NCBI RefSeq assembly: GCF_009707385.1
Contig: NZ_CP046115.1
Span: 2,356,001 to 2,420,000 of the forward strand
Source of the DNA: Klebsiella oxytoca
GTDB taxonomy: Bacteria; Pseudomonadota; Gammaproteobacteria; Enterobacterales; Enterobacteriaceae
Length of the DNA: 64,000 bases
Direction of reading: 5' to 3'
Position 1 is the first letter of the stretch. Each line of letters begins with the position of its first letter. A program made the position numbers and the translations under genes. The notes beneath the pieces were generated by a model. It did no database searches, was not told the origin of the DNA, and was given only the letters and a program-made list of their open reading frames with translations. This document shows, piece by piece, positions 29,218 through 38,263 of this stretch.

Positions 29218-29460
29218 GTGAGGGTTGTTCGTGATAAAATTCAAGCGGTATTGTTTCTTAAAGGAATTCGTGATGTGGGCGTGCTAATTGACAGTGCCCT
29301 CAAAGGCTATCTCTTTCTTTTATTGGATATGTGGCCGGTGCTGCTTGTTGCTTTCGTAGGGCTAGCTTTCTCCTTTTATGGTGTTTTAATGCCGAAAACA
29401 GCAATCACTTTACTGTTACTTGCTGTAGTAATCGGAATTGCCGGAGGGATTTATGCATAG
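29218..29460 (+). CDS. Small two-helix phage membrane protein
   Basis: The 80-residue frame has two strong membrane segments (about residues 36-55 and 59-78) after a charged N-terminus. It starts with GTG and lacks a clear ribosome-binding site. I do not recognise a family. It could be an accessory membrane protein or holin-like remnant. Confidence 0.45.
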   Translation: MRVVRDKIQAVLFLKGIRDVGVLIDSALKGYLFLLLDMWPVLLVAFVGLAFSFYGVLMPKTAITLLLLAVVIGIAGGIYA

Positions 29461-29567
29461 GACATGCCACGATACTTTCTGACTACCTGTGCTTCGCAAA
29501 ATCAAGTTATGAGTTCAGAGCCTCGCAATAGCGGGGCTTTTTATTACCAGAAGAAGAAGGAAATACC

Positions 29568-29951
29568 ATGTTTACAGTTAAGACTATTATCAACGGCGTG
29601 ACCCACATCTGCGAACAGCCGAGTGTGACCATTGCCCGCGCGGGGTGTGAGCGTTTCGACGATATTCTCTTGCAGACAAACGATCACTCAAACCCTGATT
29701 TCGCTATCTGGCTGCCAGGTGTCTATTCAGACCCACAATGCACAGATGCGCTTCAGGAAGAAGAGTTAATCGTCAGCGAGCGCGAGGGTGTTCTGGATGA
29801 AGATGCCATTGCCATTCTGGTAGAAGACTTCGAAAGCCCTGAGCACGCAAAGCGCAAGGCATTCGACGGTGTTCGATACCAGTTCATCTATCCCGGCGAC
29901 CAGGTATATGTGATGAATTCCCACGGCTCAACCATCGAAACGGTTAAGTAA
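29568..29951 (+). CDS. Phage hypothetical protein
   Basis: This 127-residue acidic protein has no recognised domain. AGAAGGAAATACC before the ATG is a good ribosome-binding site. Its length, codon use and isolated position downstream of a GC hairpin suggest a real phage gene of unknown role. Confidence 0.65.
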   Translation: MFTVKTIINGVTHICEQPSVTIARAGCERFDDILLQTNDHSNPDFAIWLPGVYSDPQCTDALQEEELIVSEREGVLDEDAIAILVEDFESPEHAKRKAFDGVRYQFIYPGDQVYVMNSHGSTIETVK

Positions 29952-30026
29952 GGCATTACAGCAGGCATTCACTGAGTGCCTGTGATAATGCTAAAGTATC
30001 CGAGGAAATGCGACAGAGGATTTTGC

Positions 30027-30428
30027 ATGAAAATAGACCATGAGTATTTGAAGGGGTTGCTAGAAGCTTTTGAGTGTTCTGATAAACCAGAAACAGATAT
30101 ACGACATTTGCATGATCTCGGATTTAGTTATCAAACCACAGAGTTTTTATTCCATATGCGCTTGTTGGATGATCGCAACTTGATAGCAAGAACTGATGGG
30201 CGTAGTGGGTTTGGATTCTCTGAATCAGCAGATGACGGAGGTTCTTGGTCTGTTTTACCCCTACGTCTCACAGCAAACGGACATGATTTTTTAGAGGCTA
30301 TACGGAATAAAGAAGTTTGGGCAACATTAAAAACAAGTTTCAAAGATGCAAGTATCGGGACATTAGTAACCGTTTCTAAAGAATTGTTTAACAGAATACT
30401 TGCGAAGCAACTGGATAAATATATTTAA
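30027..30428 (+). CDS. DUF2513-family protein
   Basis: The 133-residue protein matches the DUF2513 layout: MKIDHEYLKGLLEAFE start, HLHDLGF, the segment LLDDRNLIAR, and LRLTANGHDFLEAIRN, a winged-helix-like region common in phage and toxin-neighbouring genes. The function is unknown. An AGAGG site 8 bases before ATG 30027 supports this start over the longer in-frame reading from 29976. A T-rich hairpin follows at about 30450. Confidence 0.75.
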   Translation: MKIDHEYLKGLLEAFECSDKPETDIRHLHDLGFSYQTTEFLFHMRLLDDRNLIARTDGRSGFGFSESADDGGSWSVLPLRLTANGHDFLEAIRNKEVWATLKTSFKDASIGTLVTVSKELFNRILAKQLDKYI

Positions 30429-30487
30429 TCACTAGCAGTATGATTTTAATAGCCTCGTTTATGCGGGGTTTTTTTATTGGAGTTTAT

Positions 30488-30574
30488 ATGCGGCTGACAG
30501 TTCTGGACGATGATCCCGGCGAATATATAACACCAGGCAGCGAACGTTTTAATCTATATCACTATACCCCTTAA
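30488..30574 (+). pseudogene. Short fragment of a phage gene
   Basis: A 28-codon frame (MRLTVLDDDPGEYITPGSER and onward) follows GGAGTTTAT. The MRLTVLDDDPG start looks like the beginning of a longer phage protein that breaks off. It is likely a remnant. Confidence 0.35.
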
Positions 30575-30602
30575 TTCCTATCGTTTTTTTGGAGAACCAG
30601 AT

Positions 30603-31054
30603 ATGCCTTTGTCACAATCGAAAGTTTCAATCGCAGGTAATTTATTCACCAACTCTGGCACAAGCTTGGTTGTTACAGCTGCCGGTACTACTGTTCAGAA
30701 AGAGCTTGATGGTATCTATAAAATAGTTAGTGTTAAGGACTATATGACTGACGGTTACAGTAAGAACACCACAGTATACAGGTATAAAGTTTGGACATAA
30801 CTTAAATACCACTGGTGGCGTCTTTACCGGAGGAGTGATTAAAGCTGACTCAAACATTTATGGTAAAGGATTGGTCGTGTCAGGAGGTATGGGGGAGGAG
30901 GTACCAACTACACCCGGGTAACGTGAGCATCAGCGCTGATGCCGTTGCTGTTTCCGGGGATGCAATCTCGCTTATCGGGCAGACGTCAGATGATGATGAA
31001 GATGACGACACGTCGATCCCTGAATCATGGAGTACCGCCGTTCATTTGGTCTGA
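30603..31054 (+). pseudogene. Decayed tail-fibre/tailspike remnants in three frames
   Basis: Three consecutive fibre-like pieces occupy different frames. Frame one (30603-30800) starts MPLSQSKVSIAGNLFTNSGT and ends in a KIVSVKDY segment like the domain junction of tailspikes. Frame two (30790-30921) reads GHNLNTTGGVFTGGVIKADS and is glycine-rich. Frame three (30860-31054) reads VSISADAVAVSGDAISLIG followed by an acidic run. An SGNH fibre protein follows in a fourth register. Together they look like one or more receptor-binding genes broken by frameshifts. Confidence 0.55.
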
Positions 31055-32673
31055 AAGTCGCAGGGAAAGCGCAGGGTGCGCCGTATGACCCTGGCGCCGT
31101 GCCATCGACTAACCGCCGCGGTCGGCTGACCAGTCCGACTATCTCTACTCCATCCGGTTCTTTTTCTGCTGGCGACTATTACAGCTACGAAGCATACAAC
31201 GTCAACTCCAGCGTTTCGGAAACCGTTCCGGGCAACTGGAACGGCCAGTCCGTCTATCTCGGCGATCTGCTGGTCTATGACGGCACCAGCTGGCGTATTC
31301 AGCGTTCCCCTGGCTCAGGAGCAGCGCGAAAGAACGATACCTGGTATCTGGTCACCTCGGCTGGAACATTTGCAGGAATGACGCTCTCTCCTGGTGACGC
31401 ACTGTTATTCCTGACCTTGCAAACCGCAGGCGGTGGATTCCTGCAGCCACAATTTGCTGCTCTGAACACTACCAGTGATCTCCTGCTTTATGGCGGGGAG
31501 TTTTCCCCGGCAGCAGGCTATCCGGCGTCAGACCGTCCGAATGTGGTTTACCAGGCATCTGCCAGTGGGAATACAGGCGGGGAAAGTTACACGGCAGGTG
31601 ACTACGCAATATTTGACGGCATCAGTTGGGTGCGAATTGCGAATGATGAAGCCGTGACGGTTCCAGCCGGGCAAAGTATCAGCCTGCGATGTGCTGCGAA
31701 TGCGGATGAGTGGGAATTCCGGCGCGCGGATAAAGAAGCAACCACGGTCGGTATACGCCTTCAAACGCAGGTCGCCTCGGCTCTGCGTAAAGGCCTGGGC
31801 AAAAAGTTGCTGCTGATTGGCGATTCAATGTTTGGCAGCGGTTCATCTGGTGCAACAATTATCGCTGCTACGGGCCGAAGTGGAGAAGTCCGTTCTTACG
31901 GTGGGTCAACAAGCGATCAGGTCGTCGGCATGCTGAAGCAGGAGATTATTTCCTGGGGGGATCGGTGGGCTGGCCAGACGATGGCGGCATGGCATGGACA
32001 GAACAACCAACCCAAAACCGATGCCCGGGCCGCGCAGATCCGCGAAGGCTCAATGGAGATACACAGGCTTGCCGGCGCGTTGTTCATCCGCGTCCTGTTT
32101 CTGACAATCATGGGTCAGCGTGAGGCGACATGGAACGGAGTCAGGCTGGTTTACTCACAGCACGAAAATCAGTTTGCGCAGACCGGCTATCTCTATGAGC
32201 TCACAGAGTGGTATCGCCGTGTTTTCCCTGAACAACACGCAGTTGTATACGAAATCATGCTATCCGCAGCAACAGACGCTTTCGATCCAACATTCCCTGG
32301 CATGACAGAGAAACAGGTCGCCGCGAAATATGGCGTGCTTCCCTGGTCATTTTTTGCCAACGCTCAGATGCCAGCAGGACTGACAACAAACATGCTGAAC
32401 TACCAGGGAACATGGAGCAACGCAGGAACGCCAACCGGTGGATCACACGCTGATTACTACCTGCGCATTGCAGCAGGAACTGTAGGTAATGTCATCGTGA
32501 ACAATAACGGAACATGGTCAGAAATCGCCATCGATATTACCCATATGAGTCCGACTGGCGGCCAGGCGCTGGCATATGGTGGAAATGGTTTTAACCTGGG
32601 TAACAGCTATACCAACATCCCAGCCCGCGAGGGAATAGCGGACATTCTGAATAATAACTTTTTCTTTAAATGA
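31027..32673 (+). CDS. Tail-fibre protein with SGNH/GDSL hydrolase domain
   Basis: The 548-residue product has an N-terminal fibre region with repeated SVYLGDLLVYDGTSW / GDYAIFDGISW modules, then an SGNH-type esterase domain. Catalytic blocks are visible: GDSMFG with Ser267, HGQNN (residues 323-327) and DITH with His506. Such domains in phage fibres deacetylate capsule or O-antigen. The ATG has no ribosome-binding site and follows a stop by three bases, and the N-terminus abuts broken fibre remnants, so this is probably the surviving C-terminal part of a longer gene. Confidence 0.72.
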   Translation: MEYRRSFGLKVAGKAQGAPYDPGAVPSTNRRGRLTSPTISTPSGSFSAGDYYSYEAYNVNSSVSETVPGNWNGQSVYLGDLLVYDGTSWRIQRSPGSGAARKNDTWYLVTSAGTFAGMTLSPGDALLFLTLQTAGGGFLQPQFAALNTTSDLLLYGGEFSPAAGYPASDRPNVVYQASASGNTGGESYTAGDYAIFDGISWVRIANDEAVTVPAGQSISLRCAANADEWEFRRADKEATTVGIRLQTQVASALRKGLGKKLLLIGDSMFGSGSSGATIIAATGRSGEVRSYGGSTSDQVVGMLKQEIISWGDRWAGQTMAAWHGQNNQPKTDARAAQIREGSMEIHRLAGALFIRVLFLTIMGQREATWNGVRLVYSQHENQFAQTGYLYELTEWYRRVFPEQHAVVYEIMLSAATDAFDPTFPGMTEKQVAAKYGVLPWSFFANAQMPAGLTTNMLNYQGTWSNAGTPTGGSHADYYLRIAAGTVGNVIVNNNGTWSEIAIDITHMSPTGGQALAYGGNGFNLGNSYTNIPAREGIADILNNNFFFK

Positions 32674-32681
32674 GGTGACAT

Positions 32682-33518
32682 ATGGGACAAATGGTTAGTC
32701 TGAATGGCGCAAATTTCACAGATACTCGCCTGCCTATTTTATACAACTATCCTGGACTCTGCGCAGGATCGCTGATGCTGCTCGATGCTGAGAAAATAGC
32801 CGCAGATTTTAATTTTTCTGCCACAGCAGTTACGACGTATACAGATAATCTGGCTGCTGAAGTGGCGGAGGAACTGACGGCTAAAACGGCGAAGGATTTG
32901 CGGCTAGCATGGAATAACTCGCTGGTAACTACTGGTGAAGCACCAGAAGCCTTGTTTGAAAGGACGGATAAAGGGGGAATTCACGGTATCGTGTCGCTGC
33001 TCAATCAACAGGTAGGACACCGTGGGCGCTTCCAGTGCCCCGGCATCATGGAATATATCGCAGCACATCAGAATGAGCGCCAGTTTGCATTATTCATGCA
33101 TTATCAGGTAACGAGGACAGGTGGAGGCACAGGCGCGCAACAGGCGGTCGAGTGCATTATTTCATCGCAGGTATCCCCCTCAGCAAATCGGCTGATTATC
33201 TCGCGGCTTCCTAACATGATTTCAGATGAGGCAGGCTTGCACAGTCAGCTCTCAGATAAGGCAGGGGCAGACCTGACCTCAACGGTTTATTATCAGGATT
33301 TACCCGTGTGGGGGGCTGCGTCCGGGTTCGGTTCGTTGGTAAATAACGCCTGTAAATCCTGGATTCTTTATCGGTGCCATCTGGTTGATGTAACGGCATC
33401 CGGGATGACCTTTACAGAACTCACTGCTGCGGAACAGCAACTGCTTAATGTCAATTTTGGTGCTGGCGGTAAATACTCCAGTGACACTATACCCACAAGT
33501 CCATCTGCGCTGCCGTAA
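32682..33518 (+). CDS. Phage protein of unknown function, fibre-associated
   Basis: This 278-residue protein begins 8 bases after the SGNH gene with a GAGGTG ribosome-binding site. It has no membrane segment and no recognised catalytic motif; the sequence is rich in Ala, Ser and Thr, with a middle helical part. By position it may be a fibre chaperone, a second fibre component or a structural subunit. Two hairpins follow its stop. Confidence 0.6.
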   Translation: MGQMVSLNGANFTDTRLPILYNYPGLCAGSLMLLDAEKIAADFNFSATAVTTYTDNLAAEVAEELTAKTAKDLRLAWNNSLVTTGEAPEALFERTDKGGIHGIVSLLNQQVGHRGRFQCPGIMEYIAAHQNERQFALFMHYQVTRTGGGTGAQQAVECIISSQVSPSANRLIISRLPNMISDEAGLHSQLSDKAGADLTSTVYYQDLPVWGAASGFGSLVNNACKSWILYRCHLVDVTASGMTFTELTAAEQQLLNVNFGAGGKYSSDTIPTSPSALP

Positions 33519-33527
33519 TGACGTAAA

Positions 33528-33588
33528 ACTCCCCTGGTGGTACCGGGGGATTTATCTAAATGCGGCTATCAATTTTATGATAGCCGCA
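33528..33588. terminator. Tandem hairpins between convergent phage genes
   Basis: The first hairpin (33529-33551) is GC-rich around TCCCC/GGGGA. The second (33561-33571 with 33578-33588) is an 11-bp perfect stem with a 6-base loop. They separate the rightward fibre genes from the leftward tailspike operon. Confidence 0.7.
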
Positions 33589-33701
33589 AACTTACTTAGG
33601 TTCTCCTATTAAAAGGCTAAATTTAGAAGGAAAGGTTTATGCATATCTTAAAATCCTGGGTAAATTAAGTTATGCTTTCCCACTAATAATGGTGTTTGTT
33701 A

Positions 33702-33890
33702 CTAAATAACCTGTACTAGGTAACCATCCGACACATCTTCTTTCCTGTAATCCGTGATGGCGTTGATTAAGTTTTCAGATGGTGAACCGAAAGCGCTGGA
33801 TGAGGCAATAAAAATAAAACCATCACTGATCTCATCTAATTTAGTTATAGCAAACTCATTCCTGTAAATGCGGTTTTGAAACGGAATCAT
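33702..33890 (-). CDS. 62-residue protein coupled to tailspike
   Basis: ATG 33890 lies one base beyond the tailspike stop (TAATATG), with AAGAG inside the tailspike end as ribosome-binding site. The product (start MIPFQNRIYRNEFAITKLDE) has no recognised domain. Tight coupling suggests co-expression with the tailspike from the same SOS promoter, possibly as a folding, capping or immunity partner; that is inference. Confidence 0.55.
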   Translation of the reverse strand: MIPFQNRIYRNEFAITKLDEISDGFIFIASSSAFGSPSENLINAITDYRKEDVSDGYLVQVI

Positions 33891-33891
33891 A

Positions 33892-35619
33892 TTATGCTCT
33901 TTTAGGTACTTCGACATTTACGCCTGAGATATAAACAACATCTTTCGCAGCCAGTCCGCCGAGGTTCACAGACAGGAATATATAGTCATAACCATTATTT
34001 TCATCTGATTTTGTCAGTACTCCACGAGCGTTTACTCTGGTCATAGTGGTATTAATTGAAGGCACTGTCTTTGAGTATTTTGGCACAACCTTTGTGAGAA
34101 CCGGCATACCATACATATCAAATAGACCTTTTGTTTTAGCAAGGCCCACCGTAACGGAAACAACACCTGTAGGCGTCAGGATATTATCTGAGCAAATTGA
34201 CACATGCCCAAGTGGTGCAAAGTCTGTTCTCGGCGCCTTTACGTATAGACGAAGAGTTGCACCTGTCAATGCTTTCAGTTTCGTTATTTTCAGAGAGCTA
34301 TAAGTATTATTTTCTCCGTCAGTGTGTGTAACAACTTCACAGGACAGAATATCACTGACCACTGCCCCGGACCGTGTACCGTCAACAACATGCCAGTTAT
34401 CAACCAGGTCGATTCCTGATGACTGGCTAAAATCCGGGTCAGTAATTAAGTCGCTTTTCTCAGAAATATACCCACGGACGGCCGACGACTGGACGTTAAT
34501 CATTGGGTAGAACTTTGTCAGTCCACGGTTACTCCACCAAACAACGCCCTGGCCCCATACGTTACAGTCATCCATTGAGAACTGACCATAGGTACCCTCG
34601 TCGTAGAAGAAGTACGGAGCCGCATTATATGTATTGCTTGCGCGGATAGTGCATTTATCGAGAGATACCCCGACAGAAGTATTAACACGAAATACATTAC
34701 CTCTCCAGTTATCGGAGGCATTGCCGGATTCGAAATGGCATCCTGTACAATACACACTAGAGCCCTGGCGGAAATCTGCAAACTGGTCATAGTTTTGGCT
34801 AGATGATGATCCGCTGTAATCGAATGACGTATTCAGGAAGTGAAAAAAGCCCTCGATACCCATAGGGCGAGCAAGCATATTTGAATCTGAAAACAGGCAG
34901 TTATTGAAACGAATGTTTTCACCTGAATTGGATAAAGCGGTGCCGGGAGTGCCCGTGGCTTTATACTCAGTATACGTAGTTGTTGTCAGGCATATATTAC
35001 AGTTGTGAATTGTCCAGTTTTCAAATATCGGTAGATAAGTATTAGTATCCAGTACCAGGCCACCATCGAAGCGCTGAATGTCAATATCTCTCATTGCAAC
35101 TTGTGCAATTGAGTTGGTGGGGGATATCAGAACTCCATGCACGTTCCCCTGATTTCTGCTAACAGCACCCTGCAGCCATACGCCTTCCCATTTAGCGAAT
35201 CTCCCCTTGCTTCTCCGATCACTGAAAGCAGAACCATTTATTTTAAGGGCATATATTGGGGTCGGAGAGGACACAATGGTATGTTTGATTACAATGTTGC
35301 ATAATCCGACACGGGCTACGTCAATTGTTATCATATCACTGATGACAATCGTTTGACCGTTACCGTCAATTTGCCAGTAATCATCCCCGGCTGCAAATGT
35401 ATCAAGTATCTCCTGGAATGCCGCCGTTTGATCAGTCCAGCCGTCAGCGGTTAATTTCAGAGCTGCAAGCGTTGTGATGTTACGCCTTAAATCGAGATAG
35501 TCGTCGATGTGTTTGGCGACTGTTTTTCCGTCATGATGCATAGAAAGAGCACTGCCCAACCCTTCTTCACTTGAGCTTAGGTCAGCTCGTAAACTATTGT
35601 CATCAAAAAGATTACTCAT
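33892..35619 (-). CDS. Beta-helix tailspike, putative capsule depolymerase
   Basis: The 575-residue protein opens with a short conserved adaptor (SLRADLSSSEEGLGSAL), then a pectate-lyase-like segment (LTADGWTDQTAAFQEIL) and long runs of short beta-strand-like turns rich in Asn, Ser and Thr through about residue 370, and a C-terminal beta-rich domain. This layout is that of single-chain tailspikes that degrade Klebsiella-type capsule or O-antigen. Catalytic residues cannot be assigned. A perfect LexA box lies 36 bases upstream, so expression should be SOS-induced, which is unusual for a tailspike. Confidence 0.78.
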   Translation of the reverse strand: MSNLFDDNSLRADLSSSEEGLGSALSMHHDGKTVAKHIDDYLDLRRNITTLAALKLTADGWTDQTAAFQEILDTFAAGDDYWQIDGNGQTIVISDMITIDVARVGLCNIVIKHTIVSSPTPIYALKINGSAFSDRRSKGRFAKWEGVWLQGAVSRNQGNVHGVLISPTNSIAQVAMRDIDIQRFDGGLVLDTNTYLPIFENWTIHNCNICLTTTTYTEYKATGTPGTALSNSGENIRFNNCLFSDSNMLARPMGIEGFFHFLNTSFDYSGSSSSQNYDQFADFRQGSSVYCTGCHFESGNASDNWRGNVFRVNTSVGVSLDKCTIRASNTYNAAPYFFYDEGTYGQFSMDDCNVWGQGVVWWSNRGLTKFYPMINVQSSAVRGYISEKSDLITDPDFSQSSGIDLVDNWHVVDGTRSGAVVSDILSCEVVTHTDGENNTYSSLKITKLKALTGATLRLYVKAPRTDFAPLGHVSICSDNILTPTGVVSVTVGLAKTKGLFDMYGMPVLTKVVPKYSKTVPSINTTMTRVNARGVLTKSDENNGYDYIFLSVNLGGLAAKDVVYISGVNVEVPKRA

Positions 35620-35654
35620 ATTAACTCTCTATCGGTTATGTATTGTATTAAAAT

Positions 35655-35674
35655 AACTGTATAAATAAACAGTA
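35655..35674 (-). promoter_or_regulatory. LexA box upstream of tailspike 1
   Basis: AACTGTATAAATAAACAGTA is a perfect CTGT-N8-ACAG match, ending 36 bases before the tailspike ATG on the minus strand. Confidence 0.85.
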
Positions 35675-35862
35675 TTTTTTGCAAGAGAGATAACTGCGAA
35701 TTTATTCTTTTCAGAAATGAGCTTTCCGCTTGCATGCGCGTAGGGGAAGTTTTTAGAGCCTGATGAGCTCGATAGATACTTGATTGCTAGCTCTTTCTGC
35801 GTGATGAATGCGCTACTTGAGATGGTGAACGAATTGATAGCCTGACACCCAAAAACCTGAAA

Positions 35863-36030
35863 AGCAGTAGAGAGAGCAGAGCCGGATAGGTGATCGCCGG
35901 CGAGTAATGACTGAAAGAGGTCGTCGAATGATGCCGCCGAATGCTGGCGAACGGAGCCACCCGCCAGCAAGTGGCCAACGTGATCGAGGTAGGGGTAAAG
36001 ACCATTTATAAATATTTGCCTGTTGGGTAA
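35863..36030 (+). pseudogene. C-terminal remnant of a Hin/Gin-type DNA invertase
   Basis: The last 29 codons (35941-36030, start MLANGATRQQVANVIEVGVK, end TIYKYLPVG and TAA) match the helix-turn-helix tail of serine DNA invertases. In another frame just upstream, RIGDRRRVMTERGRRMM continues the linker, so a frameshift is present. The catalytic resolvase domain is missing. Invertases of this family switch phage tail-fibre ends, which fits the fibre and tailspike surroundings. Confidence 0.7.
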
Positions 36031-36209
36031 GGTGGCTCACTTGCGAAGCGTATGCAAGAGCCCGCAGGTGAGCCAAATGCTATGGAGGGGGCATATCTAG
36101 CAAAAATTTTCTTCAGATTGTTGGCCGAAATAGTGATAAATTCGTAAAAAATAATCCCCTATGTTTATTAATATTGTTTAAAATATATGTGTAACTTGGC
36201 TATTTGAAA

Positions 36210-37996
36210 TTAAGATTCATATCGTATACGAATCCGAGAAAATGAGGGGGTTATCGATGTTGTAGTATTATTCCTGCAAATAATAGTTACGTTACCTAAT
36301 GTATCCACACTTTCCTGTAGTTCAGCTCCCGATGTAGACCCGTTGGCAGTTGCTTTAACTACCCATGGTAGAAATCCAATTGTGTCTTTCACGCTTTGTA
36401 CAGGGGAGGTTGCTGACTGACCAGCAGCAATAGCTCCAGGATTCCATGCAAAAGACCAGTCGAAATATTCTTTCCTTTCGATAAAAACACCATCGAATAG
36501 TACTGGAGCAGCTCCATTTGTTAGGATGAATGCCCCAACTGATATTTTATCAGGTCGAATTTGCCATTTATAGTTTTTCCAAATGCCATCAGCTGAGACA
36601 CTCACTGGCCCGTAATTAACACCATCAAGAGTAAGTATAACATCCGAGGTTATATCTGATACATTCTTCAAGCGGGCACTGATATGAACAAAATCTTTTT
36701 CAGAAATAAGTGCTGAGGATATCGTTCCGCGACGAATTTCGGTAGAAGCAGGAACTGACATTACGGTAAGGTAGTGAGTCATAGAGCTTGAATCAGGTAC
36801 AAATGGGTTATTGACAGTTCCAATCATTTGATGGGAAGAAATAAATCCTAGTACATCAAAGTGGGATCTCTTATTCTTAACTCCATTGTTAGAATGAAAT
36901 ATCAATGGTTGGATATCCTGAGGAAGGTTAGATGTGCAAATAAAAGTTCCATCTGCTGTTGCATTACCTCGATTAGATTCGTTTTCGCTGCCACCGACAG
37001 AGCCGCCAGCTATCTCAATCAAGACATTGTCACAACCGTGAAATTTATTTTTCGTGATGGTAGGTTGTACACGAGAGTTTTCACCAATCTTTATACAATG
37101 AGAGTAAATGTTAGTGTTGGTAAGCTTATAGTTAGTAAATACATTATGGTCGATACTTACTCTGTTTGCCTGTCCTAAATATATAACATGCTTTGAAGTA
37201 ATGTTTCCAGATGCAGGCTTATCATCATATTCGAACTTGTTTTTATCAATCCAGATGGCATCAAGATTAGAGTAATCAGTTCCATAAATCCAGTTTCCAG
37301 AGTTAAACCCAAGCGTTCCACGTGTAAGACTAAAATTGTTCACATTGTTGTTTTTGTTATCCAGATAATCTTCAAACTGTATACATCCTGTAGTATCGCT
37401 ACCCAGCCTTCTGCAAAGATAAGTATTAATGCCGCCTTCAGCAACATTTCGCAATGATAAACCCCAGCCCGCAAGATTTTGTAGCGCTAGCATTTCGCAC
37501 CAAAAATATGACCACGATTCTACACGAAGAAGTATACCTGTTGAGTTATCTGTTTCTCCCCGAATATCAATATAACGAAGTCCGCCACCGTGAGGCCGGT
37601 TATCTTTATTTCCTAGAAATTGTATTCCATATGATGCGTCTGCAATTTTAATAATAGTAGAGCTAAGTGAGTTAATGGAAGTTACACCTTGTCCCTCAAT
37701 AACCAATGGAGAAGTAATATCCAGTTCACCGACTCTCAGGGCTCCTGCAATTGAACGTTGTGGCAATTTAACAACTTTATGACCTTCCTGAAGAACTCTT
37801 TTAAAGCGCATTGTATCATCATTTACGCTATCAGTTGCGTAATCTAAGATACAAGGAAAATCGTCTAGCTTATCTTTTACTAAGCGGGCTTTACTGAATT
37901 GACTCCTGGGAGCGTGTTAACAAGGCTGTCACCCATCCCTTGCTCGCTTGAAATTAAGTCGGCACGTAAATCATCATTCGTTATGGAATTGTTCAT
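36210..37996 (-). pseudogene. Second beta-helix tailspike gene, frameshifted near its 5' end
   Basis: The 5' part (37996-37880) encodes a 38-residue peptide, MNNSITNDDLRADLISSEQG and onward, homologous to the adaptor of tailspike 1, then stops. In the adjacent frame the sequence continues RLVKDKLDDFPCILDYATD-SVNDDT into a 533-residue open frame (ATG 37811) with beta-helix features and a C-terminal carbohydrate-binding-like end. A single-base deletion in the AAA or CCC run near 37885-37892 explains the break; adding one base would restore a full-length protein of about 590 residues. A LexA box lies 35 bases upstream of the ATG at 37996. Confidence 0.75.
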
Positions 37997-38030
37997 TTTT
38001 CATCCTCTTGTTAAATACTCCTCAAACCCA

Positions 38031-38050
38031 TGCTGTATAAATACACAGTG
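38031..38050 (-). promoter_or_regulatory. LexA box upstream of tailspike 2
   Basis: TGCTGTATAAATACACAGTG is a perfect CTGT-N8-ACAG match placed like the box of tailspike 1. The umuDC box lies 174 bases further right, so the two SOS promoters are back to back. Confidence 0.83.
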
Positions 38051-38223
38051 TCAAGAAGTAGCACGCAAACGGGAGGCCTGAAATCTATCCTCTATCATGG
38101 TTGAGTAGAAAATCGACAAGTGAAAATGGTGCTAGTACTCGCCTTTCCTGAGTCATCAATACGTTACTTCAATGACTAAAATTGATAGCCAAAACCTATA
38201 TTGATATGTCGCTAAGATAAAAC

Positions 38224-38243
38224 TACTGTATATATAAACAGTA
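38224..38243 (+). promoter_or_regulatory. LexA box upstream of umuDC
   Basis: TACTGTATATATAAACAGTA is a perfect and near-ideal SOS box, 21 bases before the umuD ATG, as expected for umuDC operons. Confidence 0.92.
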
Positions 38244-38263
38244 TTTATGTGAGCGAGTATATT

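Noticed and set aside
35629..35970. 113-codon minus-strand frame upstream of tailspike 1
   Set aside because: It covers the LexA box and runs antisense to the invertase remnant; no family resemblance.
35640..38050. Active invertible tail-fibre cassette
   Set aside because: Only the C-terminal tail of the invertase remains, and I could not find a convincing pair of gix/hix-like sites.
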